From: Nocardioides glacieisoli
GTDB lineage: Bacteria > Actinomycetota > Actinomycetes > Propionibacteriales > Nocardioidaceae
Direction: 5' to 3'
Length of the DNA: 64,000 bases
Assembly: GCF_004137245.1 (NCBI RefSeq)
Contig: NZ_SDWS01000011.1
Span: 52,559-116,558, forward strand
Both the position numbers and the translations under genes were made by a program. Positions 27,171 to 36,173 of this stretch are shown piece after piece. Within the stretch, counting starts at the first letter, position 1. Every line of letters begins with the position of its first letter. Under the pieces are notes generated by a model. That model was not told the DNA's origin. It saw nothing but the letters and a program-made list of their open reading frames with translations, and searched no databases.

Positions 27171-28082
27171 ATGAAAGACATCACTCAGCTGGACCCTGTG
27201 GCCCTGCGCACACTGGCGGTCGCGGTGCGGCTCGGGACCTTCGAGGCAGCGGCTCGCGACCTGCACGTCACGCCGTCCGCGGTGAGCCAGCGGATCAAGG
27301 CGTTGGAGACGCGGATCGGTCGCGTCCTGCTCCACCGGGTCAAGCCGCTCGAGCCCACCGAGGCCGGCCTCGTCCTGGTGCGGCTGGCCACGCAGACCGA
27401 GCTGCTCGAGCGCGAGGCGGTCGCCGAGCTCGTCGAGGAGGCGGACGACGCGGGGACGTCGTACACCTCGCTCCCCATCGCCGTGAACGCCGACGCCCTC
27501 TACGGCTGGTTCGTCGACGCCCTCGCCGAGGTGCAGACGCGGCACCGCGTGGTGTTCGAGGTCGTCCGCGAGGACCACACGCGCACCGCCGAGCGACTGC
27601 GCCGCGGCGAGGTGATGGCGGCGATCACGGGGGAGCCCAAGCCGGTGCCGGGTTGCCGCGTCGTCCGCCTCGGCCGGCTGCGGTACGCCGCTGTCGCGAC
27701 GCGCGAGTTCCACGCCCGCCACTTCGCCGAGGGCGTCGGCTCCGCCACGCTCGCGGAGGCCCCGATGGTGGCGTTCGACCGCAACGACTCGCTCCAGCAC
27801 GACTTCGTCCGCCGGGTGACCCGGCGCCACCTCGCCCCGCCGGTGACCTACCTCCCGTCGGTCCGCGAGTTCGACCGCGCCATCCGGGTCGGGATGGGGT
27901 GGGGGCTGCTGCCCGAGTCGGACGTGGCGGTCGAGCTCGACCGGGGTGACCTGGTCGAGCTGGTGCCCGGGCGCCGGCCCGAGGTCGCGCTGTTCTGGCA
28001 GCACTGGCGGCTGGGCTCCTCGCTGGTCGCCGAGCTGACCGAGGAGGTCGTCGTGGCCGCCCGGCGTTGGATGGCGACCTGA
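27171..28082 (+). CDS. LysR-family ArgP/LysG regulator
   Basis: 303 aa from ATG 27171. The N-terminal helix-turn-helix is VRLGTFEAAARDLHVTPSAVSQRIKALETRIGRVLLHR. The following LPIAVNADALYGWFVDAL matches ArgP/IciA proteins. The divergent position to lysE and the family type predict activation of lysE by basic amino acids. The 72-nt divergent region is AT-richer than its surroundings (AACTATTCTGACGAATCATT), as expected for a LysR target. Confidence 0.9.
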   Translation: MKDITQLDPVALRTLAVAVRLGTFEAAARDLHVTPSAVSQRIKALETRIGRVLLHRVKPLEPTEAGLVLVRLATQTELLEREAVAELVEEADDAGTSYTSLPIAVNADALYGWFVDALAEVQTRHRVVFEVVREDHTRTAERLRRGEVMAAITGEPKPVPGCRVVRLGRLRYAAVATREFHARHFAEGVGSATLAEAPMVAFDRNDSLQHDFVRRVTRRHLAPPVTYLPSVREFDRAIRVGMGWGLLPESDVAVELDRGDLVELVPGRRPEVALFWQHWRLGSSLVAELTEEVVVAARRWMAT

Positions 28083-28177
28083 CGAGATCTTCGGTTTGTC
28101 TGACAGGTTCCTGCGAGGAGTCCTACCCTTCGAAATCGAGCACCGTGCTCGGCACCACCCACCCAAGGGGACCCCCA

Positions 28178-28978
28178 GTGACCCGTCGCATCAACGCCGC
28201 ACACGCCGCAGCCCTCGCTGCCGGCGCGCTCATGGTGCTCTCCGGGTGTGGGGGGTCGGGAACGGCCGCGGAGCCGAAGGCCACGGGAGCAGCGCTCTTG
28301 GGGCAGAAGCTGACCGACATGGTGGGCGCCGTCGACAAGATGGGCATCATCGAGTGGCAGGGTCAGATGCTGACCAAGAGCCCTGACAAGGGGGGCAGGC
28401 GCATCCTCAGCCTCGAGACCCGCTTCAGCCCGGCGCTGGGTTACAGCGAGATCTCGATGGACACCGTCCTCGACGGCAATGCCCAGCAGATCGACTACCT
28501 CGTGGTCAACGACCGCACCTACTTCAACAGCGAGCAGTGGGGCCCGAGCGCGAACGACTGCTGGGCCGACATCACCGGCGACGAGGACTACACCTGGGCG
28601 CTGCCGCGGGTGCTCGACCCGGCGTGGGCGCTCACCGAGGGGCGAGCGGTCTCTGCCGACGGTGAGGACGTCACTGTCTCGCTCGGCTTCAAGGACGTGC
28701 TCGCTGGCCTGCCGAAGGGTCTGTTCACCACCGTCCCCACGTTGCCCTACGACACCGAGGCCGTAGCGGTCATCGAGCCGCACGGGCGCCTCATCGAGGT
28801 CGGCATCGACGTCGCCGGGATGTGGAGCAAGCTGCCCAAGGAGCAGAAGGCGAGCCTCGACAAGCGCGTGGGCTACTGGGCGATGACGATGAAGGAGTCG
28901 CCCGACGACGACAGCATCGCGCCTCCGAAGCACGTCTTCGACCCGTTGGTCACCCCGCCGAGCCAGTGCAAGCGCTGA
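28178..28978 (+). CDS. Lipoprotein (LppX/LprG-like type)
   Basis: 266 aa from GTG 28178 with AAGGGG upstream. Lipobox ALMVLSGCGG. The mature part has an N-terminal helix (GQKLTDMVGAVDKMGII) then repeated amphipathic strands, similar in outline to the LppX/LprAFG and related single-domain lipoproteins that bind lipids; this match is weak. Trp-rich segments (EYTWALPRVLDPAWAL) recur. Probably cell-surface. No operon partner. Confidence 0.7.
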   Translation: MTRRINAAHAAALAAGALMVLSGCGGSGTAAEPKATGAALLGQKLTDMVGAVDKMGIIEWQGQMLTKSPDKGGRRILSLETRFSPALGYSEISMDTVLDGNAQQIDYLVVNDRTYFNSEQWGPSANDCWADITGDEDYTWALPRVLDPAWALTEGRAVSADGEDVTVSLGFKDVLAGLPKGLFTTVPTLPYDTEAVAVIEPHGRLIEVGIDVAGMWSKLPKEQKASLDKRVGYWAMTMKESPDDDSIAPPKHVFDPLVTPPSQCKR

Positions 28979-29010
28979 CCCACGTCTGAGGTTCGGCCGA
29001 TACTGGGGTC

Positions 29011-29547
29011 GTGCCCCGCTACGTAGCCTTCCTCCGCGCGATCAACCTCGGTGCGACGCGCAAGTTCCCCAAGGACGCGATCAAGGCGGCGACCGAGTCC
29101 GCTGGCGGGTCGGACGTCGAGACCTACATCAACACCGGCAACGTCCGGTTGACGCACCTCGCGCGCTCCGTGGCCAAGGTCCAGGCGGTGCTGGAGGAGG
29201 CGTACGCCGCCGAGGCGGGCTTCGAGGTGCCGACGATCGTCTTCACCACGGCCGACCTCGCCGCGCTGACCGCGCGGGCCGACGAGCTGCACGCCGAGCA
29301 CCAGCCCGTCGGCAACCACTACGTCACCCTCTACTCGGAGGCGCCGACGGCCGCTGCCCGGGACGCAGTGCACGCCCTCGAGCACGACGGCGAGACCGTC
29401 GTCGTCGACGGTCGCGCGGCCTACGTCCTGCTCGAGGGCGACATCCACACCTCGAAGGTGCTCTCCGCCAAGGACTTCAACGCCCTCGGGAAGGGCACCG
29501 CCCGCACCGTCAAGGTGCTGCGGACCCTGGTCGAGAAATGGTGCTGA
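29011..29547 (+). CDS. DUF1697 family protein
   Basis: 178 aa from GTG 29011. The N-terminal RYVAFLRAINLGATRKFPKDAIK and the following YINTGNVRL are diagnostic of DUF1697. The C-terminus ends TVKVLRTLVEKW. No catalytic residues are established for this family. Confidence 0.88.
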   Translation: MPRYVAFLRAINLGATRKFPKDAIKAATESAGGSDVETYINTGNVRLTHLARSVAKVQAVLEEAYAAEAGFEVPTIVFTTADLAALTARADELHAEHQPVGNHYVTLYSEAPTAAARDAVHALEHDGETVVVDGRAAYVLLEGDIHTSKVLSAKDFNALGKGTARTVKVLRTLVEKWC

Positions 29548-29573
29548 GCGAGAAGTGGTGCTGACCCGACCGG

Positions 29574-30149
29574 TCAGGCGATCTCGATGCCGGCGACCGT
29601 CATCTCCGTGATGGCGGACGCCGTGGTGTCGGGGGCGACGCCGGCGCACAGTGCCGTCAGGACCCGCGTCGCGAAGCCCTCGCTCGCGCTGTCCAGCGCG
29701 GTCGCCCGCACGCAGTGGTCGGTCGCGATGCCGCAGACGTCGACCTCGACGACGCTCCTCGCCCGCAACCAGTCGGCGAGCGGCTCGCCCGACGACGTAC
29801 GTCCCTCGAAGCCGGAGTACGCCGCCTCGTGCTCGCCCTTGTAGAACACCTCGTCGAAGGGCTGGGGGTCGAGGTTGGGGTGGAAGCCCGCGCCCTCGGA
29901 GCCGACCTTGCAGTGGACCGGCCACGACTCCGCGAAGTCGGGCTTGAGGGACCAGTGGCTCCCCGGGTCGACGTGGTGGTCCTTGGTGGCCACGACGACG
30001 TCGTACTCCGGCCCGTCCGCCGCCTTCGAGTGCCAGCGGTGGAGCAGCTCGCCGATGTCGGCGGCCACGCGCGCACCACCGGTCACCGGGAGCGACCCGC
30101 CCTCGCAGAAGTCGTTCTGGACGTCGACCACGATCAGTGCGCGTGACAT
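29574..30149 (-). CDS. pncA: Nicotinamidase
   Basis: 191 aa. Isochorismatase fold with the nicotinamidase triad: Asp in IVVDVQNDFCEGG, Lys in FYKGEHE and Cys in GIATDHCVRATAL. A metal site DHHVDPGSHW is also present. It hydrolyses nicotinamide to nicotinate for NAD salvage. The next step, pncB, is 1.2 kb away on the same strand, separated by a repeat-bracketed nuclease-like gene. Confidence 0.93.
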   Translation of the reverse strand: MSRALIVVDVQNDFCEGGSLPVTGGARVAADIGELLHRWHSKAADGPEYDVVVATKDHHVDPGSHWSLKPDFAESWPVHCKVGSEGAGFHPNLDPQPFDEVFYKGEHEAAYSGFEGRTSSGEPLADWLRARSVVEVDVCGIATDHCVRATALDSASEGFATRVLTALCAGVAPDTTASAITEMTVAGIEIA

Positions 30150-30187
30150 CTTCAGAGGCTAGCGCTCGGTGGGGGTGCGGGGCGTCT

Positions 30188-30280
30188 CGCCAACTCACGA
30201 GTTGGCGCGCCAACTCGTGAGTTGGCGACTTGGGTAGCCAGATGAGGCCCGTCGAGGCCCCCAACCCACCAACTGACGAG
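30188..30280. repeat. Left copy of inverted palindromic repeat (cassette end)
   Basis: Begins CGCCAACTCACGAGTTGG, then GCGCGCC... and GAGTTGGCGACTTGGG, so it contains two nested palindromes. The first 47 nt match the reverse complement of the end of the copy at 31267-31366 at 44 positions. It ends at the stop codon of the enclosed gene. Confidence 0.85.
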
Positions 30281-31198
30281 TCACAACGACGCCCGGATCC
30301 GCTCGCGCAGCAGCGCCTGCCCAGCCGGCGAGAAGAGTGACTTCTTCAGGATGTCGTGCCAGGCCCGGATTCGCGTGGGATCGTGTGGGCGGCCGAGGGC
30401 CTCGTCAGCGTCGCGGAGGATCGAGACTGCTTGGTGCAGGACGTCGTACGACGTGTAGCCGCGCCTCTCCCAGCCGGCGGAGCCCAGCCTGCGATCGCGC
30501 TTGAGGTCCTTGCGGTGCTGCTCCTGGTCGCGGTGCACCGCCCCGTCGAACTCGTGGAGCCGGGTGGTCCCCAGCAGCCAGAGGTCGCCACGCGCGACGA
30601 AGACGCCGTCGGCGTCGCGGACTTCGTGCTGGGCCAGGACTGCCACGTCGCACGACTTGTGGAGCACCCGCAGCAGGACCTCCCAGATGCTCTCGGAGCC
30701 GCCGGTCGCCCAGGCGAACGCGCGTCGCAGGCGCGGGGAGCCGGGGTATGCCTCGATCAGCAGCCGATCCTCGTCGGCCTCGGACAGCACGCCCCGGTGG
30801 TGCATGCCCTCGATCAGGCAGGTGAGGTCGAGCTCGTGCAGGTCGCGCGCCGCGATCAGGAGGCACTGCGCCGCGGGCTCGCAGCGCAGGCCGTTGACGA
30901 TCACGGGTGCGGGTCCGATGTGGCGACGTACCACGCGAAGGCCGGGACGATCGGGGCGTGGCACTCCGTAGGGGAGTGATATCCACACGGGCAGGTCGTC
31001 ACACGGAGGGAGCCAGACCTCGTGGATCCCTGCGCCGGTGAGGTGGGTGAAGGCGGCCTCGGGCGGGAGCGCCAGCTGCCAGGCATGCAGTGACGAGATG
31101 CGTACGTCGGGTGCGTCGGACAGCCGGTACGCGCCACGGGTCACCCGGCGTGCCGATGCGGGTGCTCGCGACTCTCGGCCGGTGCTGATGGCGTCCAT
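30281..31198 (-). CDS. AbiEi/DUF559-like protein with PD-(D/E)xK-like C-terminus
   Basis: 305 aa from ATG 31198. The N-terminal half resembles the AbiEi-type antitoxin/regulator proteins of actinobacteria (ARRVTRGAYRLSDAPD, then TGAGIHEVWLPP and GLRVVRRHIG). The C-terminal ~110 residues have a DUF559/Vsr-like pattern: a strand with Asp (RGDLWLLG), then LHEFDGAVHR (Glu-x-Asp-Gly) and KDLKRDRRLGSAGWERRGYT, a PD-(D/E)xK-type nuclease core. No partner toxin is present. The gene is enclosed by inverted copies of a palindromic repeat and splits pncB from pncA. Nuclease activity is inferred. Confidence 0.65.
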   Translation of the reverse strand: MDAISTGRESRAPASARRVTRGAYRLSDAPDVRISSLHAWQLALPPEAAFTHLTGAGIHEVWLPPCDDLPVWISLPYGVPRPDRPGLRVVRRHIGPAPVIVNGLRCEPAAQCLLIAARDLHELDLTCLIEGMHHRGVLSEADEDRLLIEAYPGSPRLRRAFAWATGGSESIWEVLLRVLHKSCDVAVLAQHEVRDADGVFVARGDLWLLGTTRLHEFDGAVHRDQEQHRKDLKRDRRLGSAGWERRGYTSYDVLHQAVSILRDADEALGRPHDPTRIRAWHDILKKSLFSPAGQALLRERIRASL

Positions 31199-31266
31199 GA
31201 CGACCAGCGTCAGTTCGGAGCGCGCGCGGCACACCCCCTCCGACGGATCTGTGGACAACTGTGCCG

Positions 31267-31366
31267 ACGAGTACTCGCGAGTTGGCGACTTGGGTGGGTT
31301 CGGCAGGACGATTCCGGCCCCCAAGTCGCCAACTCACCAGTTGGCGCGCCAACTCGTCGGTTGGCG
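31267..31366. repeat. Right copy of inverted palindromic repeat (cassette end)
   Basis: Contains a perfect 16-bp inverted repeat (GAGTTGGCGACTTGGG / CCCAAGTCGCCAACTC) around a spacer, then CACCAGTTGGCGCGCCAACT. In reverse complement it aligns with 30188-30280. It may also terminate pncB. Confidence 0.85.
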
Positions 31367-31395
31367 GGAGACGGCCGCCCCGGCACCCGGCCGGT

Positions 31396-32706
31396 TCAGG
31401 ACCCCTCGAAGACCGTCGGGATCACCGGCTCACCGGCGGACATCTGGGTGACCGCGCGGGGCAGCTCCGCGAGCGAGGCGCGGTGGCGGGCGCGGGACTC
31501 CTCGAGGGTGGTGCGGCCGACGACCTCGCCGTCACGCACGAGCGGGACCAGTAGGGGCCGATCGTTGCCGTCATCGGCGGGCGGCTCACCGATCCCGACG
31601 ACCTCGGCCTGCGCGGTGCCGCCGGAGGAGAGCCGGCGCAGGGCGTACTTCCGCCCGCCGACCGAGGTCTTGTCCGTGGACTTCTTCGCCACCGACACGA
31701 GCTCGCCATCGTCTCCCTCGCGCGCGACCAGCTTGTAGACGAAGCCGCAGGTCGGGTGGCCGGATCCGGTCACCAGCTGGGTGCCGACGCCGTACGCATC
31801 GACCGGCGCGGCCGCGAGCGCGGCGATGGCGTGCTCATCGAGGTCGCTGGTCACCACGATCCGGGTGCTGGTGGCGCCGAGCGAGTCGAGCTGCGCCCGG
31901 ACGTCCCGCGCGACGATGCCGAGGTCGCCGGAGTCGAGCCGGACCGCGCCCAGCCCGGTGCCCGCGACCTCCACCGCACGGTTCACGGCCTCGGCGACGT
32001 CGTAGGTGTCGACGAGCAGGGTGGTGCCGACACCCAGCGTCTGCACCTGGGCACGGAAGGCGTCGGCCTCGTCGTCGTGCAGCAGCGTGAAGGAGTGTGC
32101 GGCGGTCCCGGCGGACGGCACGCCGTAGGCGGCGCGCGCCGCGAGGTTGCTAGTGGCGTCGAAGCCGGCGACGTACGCCGCCCGCGCGGCGGCCACGGCG
32201 GCCTGCTCGTGCGTGCGTCGAGACCCCATCTCGATGCAGGGTCGTCCGCCCGCGGCCAGGGTCATCCGGGAGGCGGCCGAGGCGATCGCGGAGTCGTGGT
32301 TGTAGATCGACAGCAGCACGGTCTCGAGCAGCACCGCCTCGGCGAACGAGCCCTCGACGACCAGGAGCGGCGAGTGCGGGAAGTAGGCCTCGCCCTCGGC
32401 GTACCCCCAGACGTCGCCGGTGAAGCGGTAGGACGCGAGCCAGTCGAGCATGCCGGGGTCGACCACGCCGTCCAGCGCGGCGATCGCCGCGGCGTCGAAG
32501 CGGAACGCCTCGATGGCGTCGAGCGCACGACCGACGCCGGCCACGACGCCGTACCTGCGCCCCTCCGGCAGCCGTCGCGGGAAGAGCTCGAAGACCGAGC
32601 GCCGGTCGGCCGTGCCCGACTGCCGGGCGGCCTGCACCATCGTCAGCTCGTAGTGGTCGGTGAGGAGCCCCGTCGAGGGATGGGATGGTCCAGTCACGAC
32701 CGACAC
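31396..32706 (-). CDS. pncB: Nicotinate phosphoribosyltransferase
   Basis: 436 aa. N-terminal TGLLTDHYELTMVQAARQSG and FELFPRRLP, the central EMGSRRTHEQAAVAAARAAY, the phosphoribosyl region LLVDTYDV, and the substrate loop AVRLDSGDLG identify PncB. It makes nicotinate mononucleotide from nicotinate and PRPP, using pncA's product. It is divergent from clpS, as in M. tuberculosis. Confidence 0.94.
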   Translation of the reverse strand: MSVVTGPSHPSTGLLTDHYELTMVQAARQSGTADRRSVFELFPRRLPEGRRYGVVAGVGRALDAIEAFRFDAAAIAALDGVVDPGMLDWLASYRFTGDVWGYAEGEAYFPHSPLLVVEGSFAEAVLLETVLLSIYNHDSAIASAASRMTLAAGGRPCIEMGSRRTHEQAAVAAARAAYVAGFDATSNLAARAAYGVPSAGTAAHSFTLLHDDEADAFRAQVQTLGVGTTLLVDTYDVAEAVNRAVEVAGTGLGAVRLDSGDLGIVARDVRAQLDSLGATSTRIVVTSDLDEHAIAALAAAPVDAYGVGTQLVTGSGHPTCGFVYKLVAREGDDGELVSVAKKSTDKTSVGGRKYALRRLSSGGTAQAEVVGIGEPPADDGNDRPLLVPLVRDGEVVGRTTLEESRARHRASLAELPRAVTQMSAGEPVIPTVFEGS

Positions 32707-32723
32707 TGTGCCACGATGGGTGG

Positions 32724-33020
32724 GTGTCAGCCGCCAGTCCCGTAGAGGTCGAGCCGACCCTCAGTCCTGACGAGATCACCTTCCTGGCCAAGCCGTGGGT
32801 GACGCTGGTCTGGGACGATCCGGTGAACCTCATGTCCTACGTGTCCTACGTCTTCCAGACCTATTTCGGCTACGACAAGGCGAAGGCGGAGAAGCTCATG
32901 CTGCAGGTGCACACCGAGGGCAAGTCGGCCGTTTCCACGGGCACCCGCGAGGAGATGGAGCGCGACGTGCAGGCGATGCACGAGTACGGGTTGTGGGCGA
33001 CGATGGAGAAGGCCACCTGA
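32724..33020 (+). CDS. clpS: ClpS adaptor
   Basis: 98 aa from GTG 32724. The ClpS core is WVTLVWDDPVNLMSYVSYVFQTYFGYDKAKAEKLMLQVHTEGKSAV, with the Asp-Asp-Pro-x-Asn N-degron pocket. It delivers N-end-rule substrates to ClpAP/ClpCP. The next gene follows after one base. This pairing with DUF2017 is conserved in actinobacteria. Confidence 0.94.
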   Translation: MSAASPVEVEPTLSPDEITFLAKPWVTLVWDDPVNLMSYVSYVFQTYFGYDKAKAEKLMLQVHTEGKSAVSTGTREEMERDVQAMHEYGLWATMEKAT

Positions 33021-33021
33021 G

Positions 33022-33612
33022 GTGAGCGGGTTCGAGCACCACCGGAAGTCCGACCGTGTCATCGCCACCTTCAGCGGCTTCGAGGCCGATCTCCTGAGGT
33101 CGCTGGCCTCGCAGATGGTCGAGCTCCTCCGCAACGAGCGTGCGGAGCCGCCCGGGCCGTCCGCGGATCCCTTCGAGGCCCTGATGTCGGAGTTCTCCGG
33201 CGCGACCACGATCCCCGAGGACCCGGTCCTGGCGCGGCTCTTCCCGACGGCCTACCCCGACGACGAGGAGGCGGCCTCGGACTTCCGCCGCTTCACCGAG
33301 ACCGGTCTCCGCGACGGCAAGGCCGCGGCGTCGGGGTTGCTGATCGACACCCTCGAGGACGCCGGGCTGCCGCCCGAGCTGACCGAGGAGGGGCTCGTGA
33401 TCGACGTCGAGCTGACCCGCGCCGAGGCCCAGACGTGGATGCGCGCCTTCACCGACATCCGGCTGGCGCTGGCGACCCGGCTCGGGGTCGAGGCAGGCGA
33501 CGAGGACTACTGGCACTCGCTGCCCGACGACGACCCGCGGGCGCAGGCGCACGACATCTACGAGTGGGTCGGCTACCTCCAGGAGACGGTCGTCGAGGCA
33601 CTCACCGGATGA
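33022..33612 (+). CDS. DUF2017 protein (Rv1332-like)
   Basis: 196 aa from GTG 33022, one base after clpS. The pattern FEADLLRSLASQMVELL, FPTAYPDDEEAASDFRRFTE and the C-terminal DPRAQAHDIYEWVGYLQETVVEAL defines DUF2017. Function is unknown. Constant linkage to clpS suggests a link to regulated proteolysis. Confidence 0.87.
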   Translation: MSGFEHHRKSDRVIATFSGFEADLLRSLASQMVELLRNERAEPPGPSADPFEALMSEFSGATTIPEDPVLARLFPTAYPDDEEAASDFRRFTETGLRDGKAAASGLLIDTLEDAGLPPELTEEGLVIDVELTRAEAQTWMRAFTDIRLALATRLGVEAGDEDYWHSLPDDDPRAQAHDIYEWVGYLQETVVEALTG

Positions 33613-33619
33613 GCGCGTC

Positions 33620-34822
33620 GTGAGTCCGGTCCCCGACTTCATCCTCGAGCTGCGCCGGCTCGTGGGCGACCTCCCGCTGTGGCTGCCCGGGGTCACGGCC
33701 GTGATCCGCCGCGGCGACGAGGTCCTGCTGGTCAGGCGCGCCGACAACGGCGCCTGGACGCCGGTCACCGGGATCACCGACCCGGGGGAGGAGCCGGCCG
33801 TCACCGCGGCGCGCGAGGCGATGGAGGAGACCGGCACCCGCGTCCGCGTCGACCGCCTCGCCGCAACGTCGGTGCACCCCGAGGTCGTCTACGACAACGG
33901 CGACCGCGCCGCCTACCTCGACCTCACCTTCGCCTGCACCTGGCTCGAGGGCGAGGCCCACGTCGCCGACGACGAGTCGAGCGACGTGCGCTGGTGGCCG
34001 TTGTCCTCGCTGCCGGAGATGAGCGAGCTCATGCTGTGGCGCATCGACGCCGCCACGAGCGACGAGCGGGAGGCGCGGTTCGCCTCGCCTGTGGGGCAGG
34101 AGGACGACGAGCCCGCACCGGTGCTCGCGCCCGACGCGCCCGTGCTCGGCGTGGACGCCTGCCGTGGCGGGTGGGTCGGCGTGGTGATCGACCCCGACCG
34201 GCGGACGTCGGTCTTCAGTGCGGCCACGATCGCGTCGCTGGTCGCGCTGGTGCGCGAGACGTACGACGTCGTGGTGGTCGCCATCGACATCCCCATCGGC
34301 CTGCCCGACAGCAGCGGCCGACGCGCCGATGCGGAGGCGCGTCGCGAGCTGGTCGGCAAGGCCTCCTCGATCTTCTCCACCCCGACGCGCTCTGCGCTTG
34401 AGGCCCCCACGTATGCGGAGGGTCGCGCGGCCAACGTCGCCGCCACCGGCGGCACCAGCGTCAGCGCCCAGGCGTACGCCCTGCGCGAGAAGGTCCTGCA
34501 GGTCGACGAGTGGGTGCGCGGGCGACCCGGTCTCGAGGTCGTCGAGGTGCACCCCGAGCTGAGCTTCGCCCGGATGGCGGGCGCGCCGGTGCTGGCGAGC
34601 AAGAAGGACGCAGACGGCGTACGCGCCCGGCGTGAGGCGCTGGCTGCCCACGGGATCGTCGCGCCGCCGTGGTTCCGCGGGGGCGGCTTCGCCGAGGACG
34701 ACCTGCTCGACGCCTGCGCGGCCGCGTGGTCGGCGGTGCGCCACTCGCACCGGCTCTCGGAGTCGTTCCCCGACACTCCGGAGGTCTTCTCCGACGGGAT
34801 CCCCGCGGCGATCCGGGTCTGA
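33620..34822 (+). CDS. Nudix hydrolase-DUF429 fusion
   Basis: 400 aa from GTG 33620. Residues ~20-150 are a Nudix domain with a complete box (GITDPGEEPAVTAAREAMEE, then TG, fitting G-x5-E-x7-REUxEExG). A short acidic/Ala-Pro linker follows, then DUF429 from VLGVDACRGGWVGVVID, with VVAIDIPIGLPD and EVHPELSFARMAG, to FAEDDLLDACAAAWSA. DUF429 has an RNase H-like/predicted nuclease fold. The fusion suggests nucleotide-pool cleaning coupled to a nucleic-acid function, which is inference. Confidence 0.85.
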   Translation: MSPVPDFILELRRLVGDLPLWLPGVTAVIRRGDEVLLVRRADNGAWTPVTGITDPGEEPAVTAAREAMEETGTRVRVDRLAATSVHPEVVYDNGDRAAYLDLTFACTWLEGEAHVADDESSDVRWWPLSSLPEMSELMLWRIDAATSDEREARFASPVGQEDDEPAPVLAPDAPVLGVDACRGGWVGVVIDPDRRTSVFSAATIASLVALVRETYDVVVVAIDIPIGLPDSSGRRADAEARRELVGKASSIFSTPTRSALEAPTYAEGRAANVAATGGTSVSAQAYALREKVLQVDEWVRGRPGLEVVEVHPELSFARMAGAPVLASKKDADGVRARREALAAHGIVAPPWFRGGGFAEDDLLDACAAAWSAVRHSHRLSESFPDTPEVFSDGIPAAIRV

Positions 34823-34823
34823 G

Positions 34824-36077
34824 TCAGCCCGAGTGGGTGACCACGCCGTAGCGCTCGCGCGACGCGAGCGCCCAGCGGGACGCCGGCACCGAGACGGCCG
34901 CGATCACCAGCATCATCGCGGCGAGGATGAGCCACCCGGTCTCACCCATCTCGACGCACAGCAGCGTGACGATCGGCGGCCCGACGACGGCGATGACGCT
35001 GAACCCGAGCCCGGCGAAGCCCTGGTACTGGCCCTGCCGCTCGTGGGGAGCCAGGCCCATCTGGAGGCCCCACTGACCGCCCGAGCCGATCATCTCGCCC
35101 ACGACGTGGACGAGCGACCCGACCACGAGGACCGCGATCGCGAACGTCGCGTCGCCGCGGTCGGCGAGGGACACGATCGCGAAGCCGGCGGCGATCCAGA
35201 CCGCACCGCGCACGAGGGCGCGGGCGCCGGCCTCGACCGAGTCCGCCCGGCGCGACAGGCGGACCTGGAAGAACGCGACGCAGGCGGTGTTGATGATCAG
35301 CAGCACGGCCACCATCACCGGCGGTGCCGCAGTGCGCTGGGAGATGTAGAGCGCGAGGCCGAGCTCCATCACGAAGAAGTGGATCGAGAAGAGGCCGGTG
35401 ATGGTGACGATCACGACGTAGGGCCAGTCCCGCAGCACGGCCAGGCGCGGCTCGCCCTCGATGCGGACGTACGCCGGCAGGTCGGGCAGGCGGGTGCTGT
35501 TCCACGCGGCGAAGCCGGTGAAGACGGCGTTGAGCAGGAAGACGGAGATGTAGGCCCAGGACTCGTCGATCACGAGCGCGGCGCCACCGAACACCGAGCC
35601 GAGGCCGATCGCGGTGTTCGTGACCGCCCGCAGGTAGGCCTTGAAGAGCACGCCGCGTCCGCCGGTGGCGAGCTGCGCGATGACGCCCTGCTGGACCGAG
35701 CCCGCCGACCGCTCGAAGAGCGAGAGCAGGCCGAGCAGCAGCGCCAGCTGCCACGGCGTACGCGCCAGGACGGGGAGTGCGCTGGCGAGCGCCGCCCCCA
35801 CCATGCAGATGGTGAGCACGCGGCGCGGGCCGCGGGTGTCGCCGAGGTGGCCGGCGGGGACCTGCACGACGATGCCGACGATCGCGGCCGCCGACAGCGC
35901 CAGCGCCACCTCGGCGGCCGAGAAGCCGACCTGCCGGGTGAAGTAGAGGGCGCTGGTCGTCATGACGGCACCGGCGCCGAACCGGTTCGCGAAGGAGCCC
36001 AGCGCCAGGACCCGGAGGTCGCGCTCGAGGGGGATCCCGCGGCGGGTGAGCGGCGCCTGGGCCTGTGGCGACGACAT
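34824..36077 (-). CDS. MFS transporter
   Basis: 417 aa with 11-12 predicted membrane helices from ATG 36077. An MFS signature-like loop (GHLGDTRGPRRVL) lies between helices 2 and 3, and SRRADSVEAGARALVR lies in the middle loop. It is a drug- or solute-type proton-coupled transporter; the substrate is unknown. It stands on the opposite strand between the DUF429 fusion and mec, where Mycobacterium has a different gene, so it is probably a lineage-specific insertion. Confidence 0.85.
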   Translation of the reverse strand: MSSPQAQAPLTRRGIPLERDLRVLALGSFANRFGAGAVMTTSALYFTRQVGFSAAEVALALSAAAIVGIVVQVPAGHLGDTRGPRRVLTICMVGAALASALPVLARTPWQLALLLGLLSLFERSAGSVQQGVIAQLATGGRGVLFKAYLRAVTNTAIGLGSVFGGAALVIDESWAYISVFLLNAVFTGFAAWNSTRLPDLPAYVRIEGEPRLAVLRDWPYVVIVTITGLFSIHFFVMELGLALYISQRTAAPPVMVAVLLIINTACVAFFQVRLSRRADSVEAGARALVRGAVWIAAGFAIVSLADRGDATFAIAVLVVGSLVHVVGEMIGSGGQWGLQMGLAPHERQGQYQGFAGLGFSVIAVVGPPIVTLLCVEMGETGWLILAAMMLVIAAVSVPASRWALASRERYGVVTHSG

Positions 36078-36173
36078 CGACTTCCCCGTTTCTCTCGACG
36101 TCAAGGTACTCCGCGTCAGGCTAGGCGGTGAGACGTGTGCCGGCCGCATCGAGGGCCTGCCTAGGCTGGTCCG

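Noticed and set aside
30188..31366. RAYT (REP-associated transposase) or toxin-antitoxin pair in the repeat cassette
   Set aside because: The enclosed protein has no Y1 HUH motif. There is no second gene for a toxin; only AbiEi/DUF559-like features are present.
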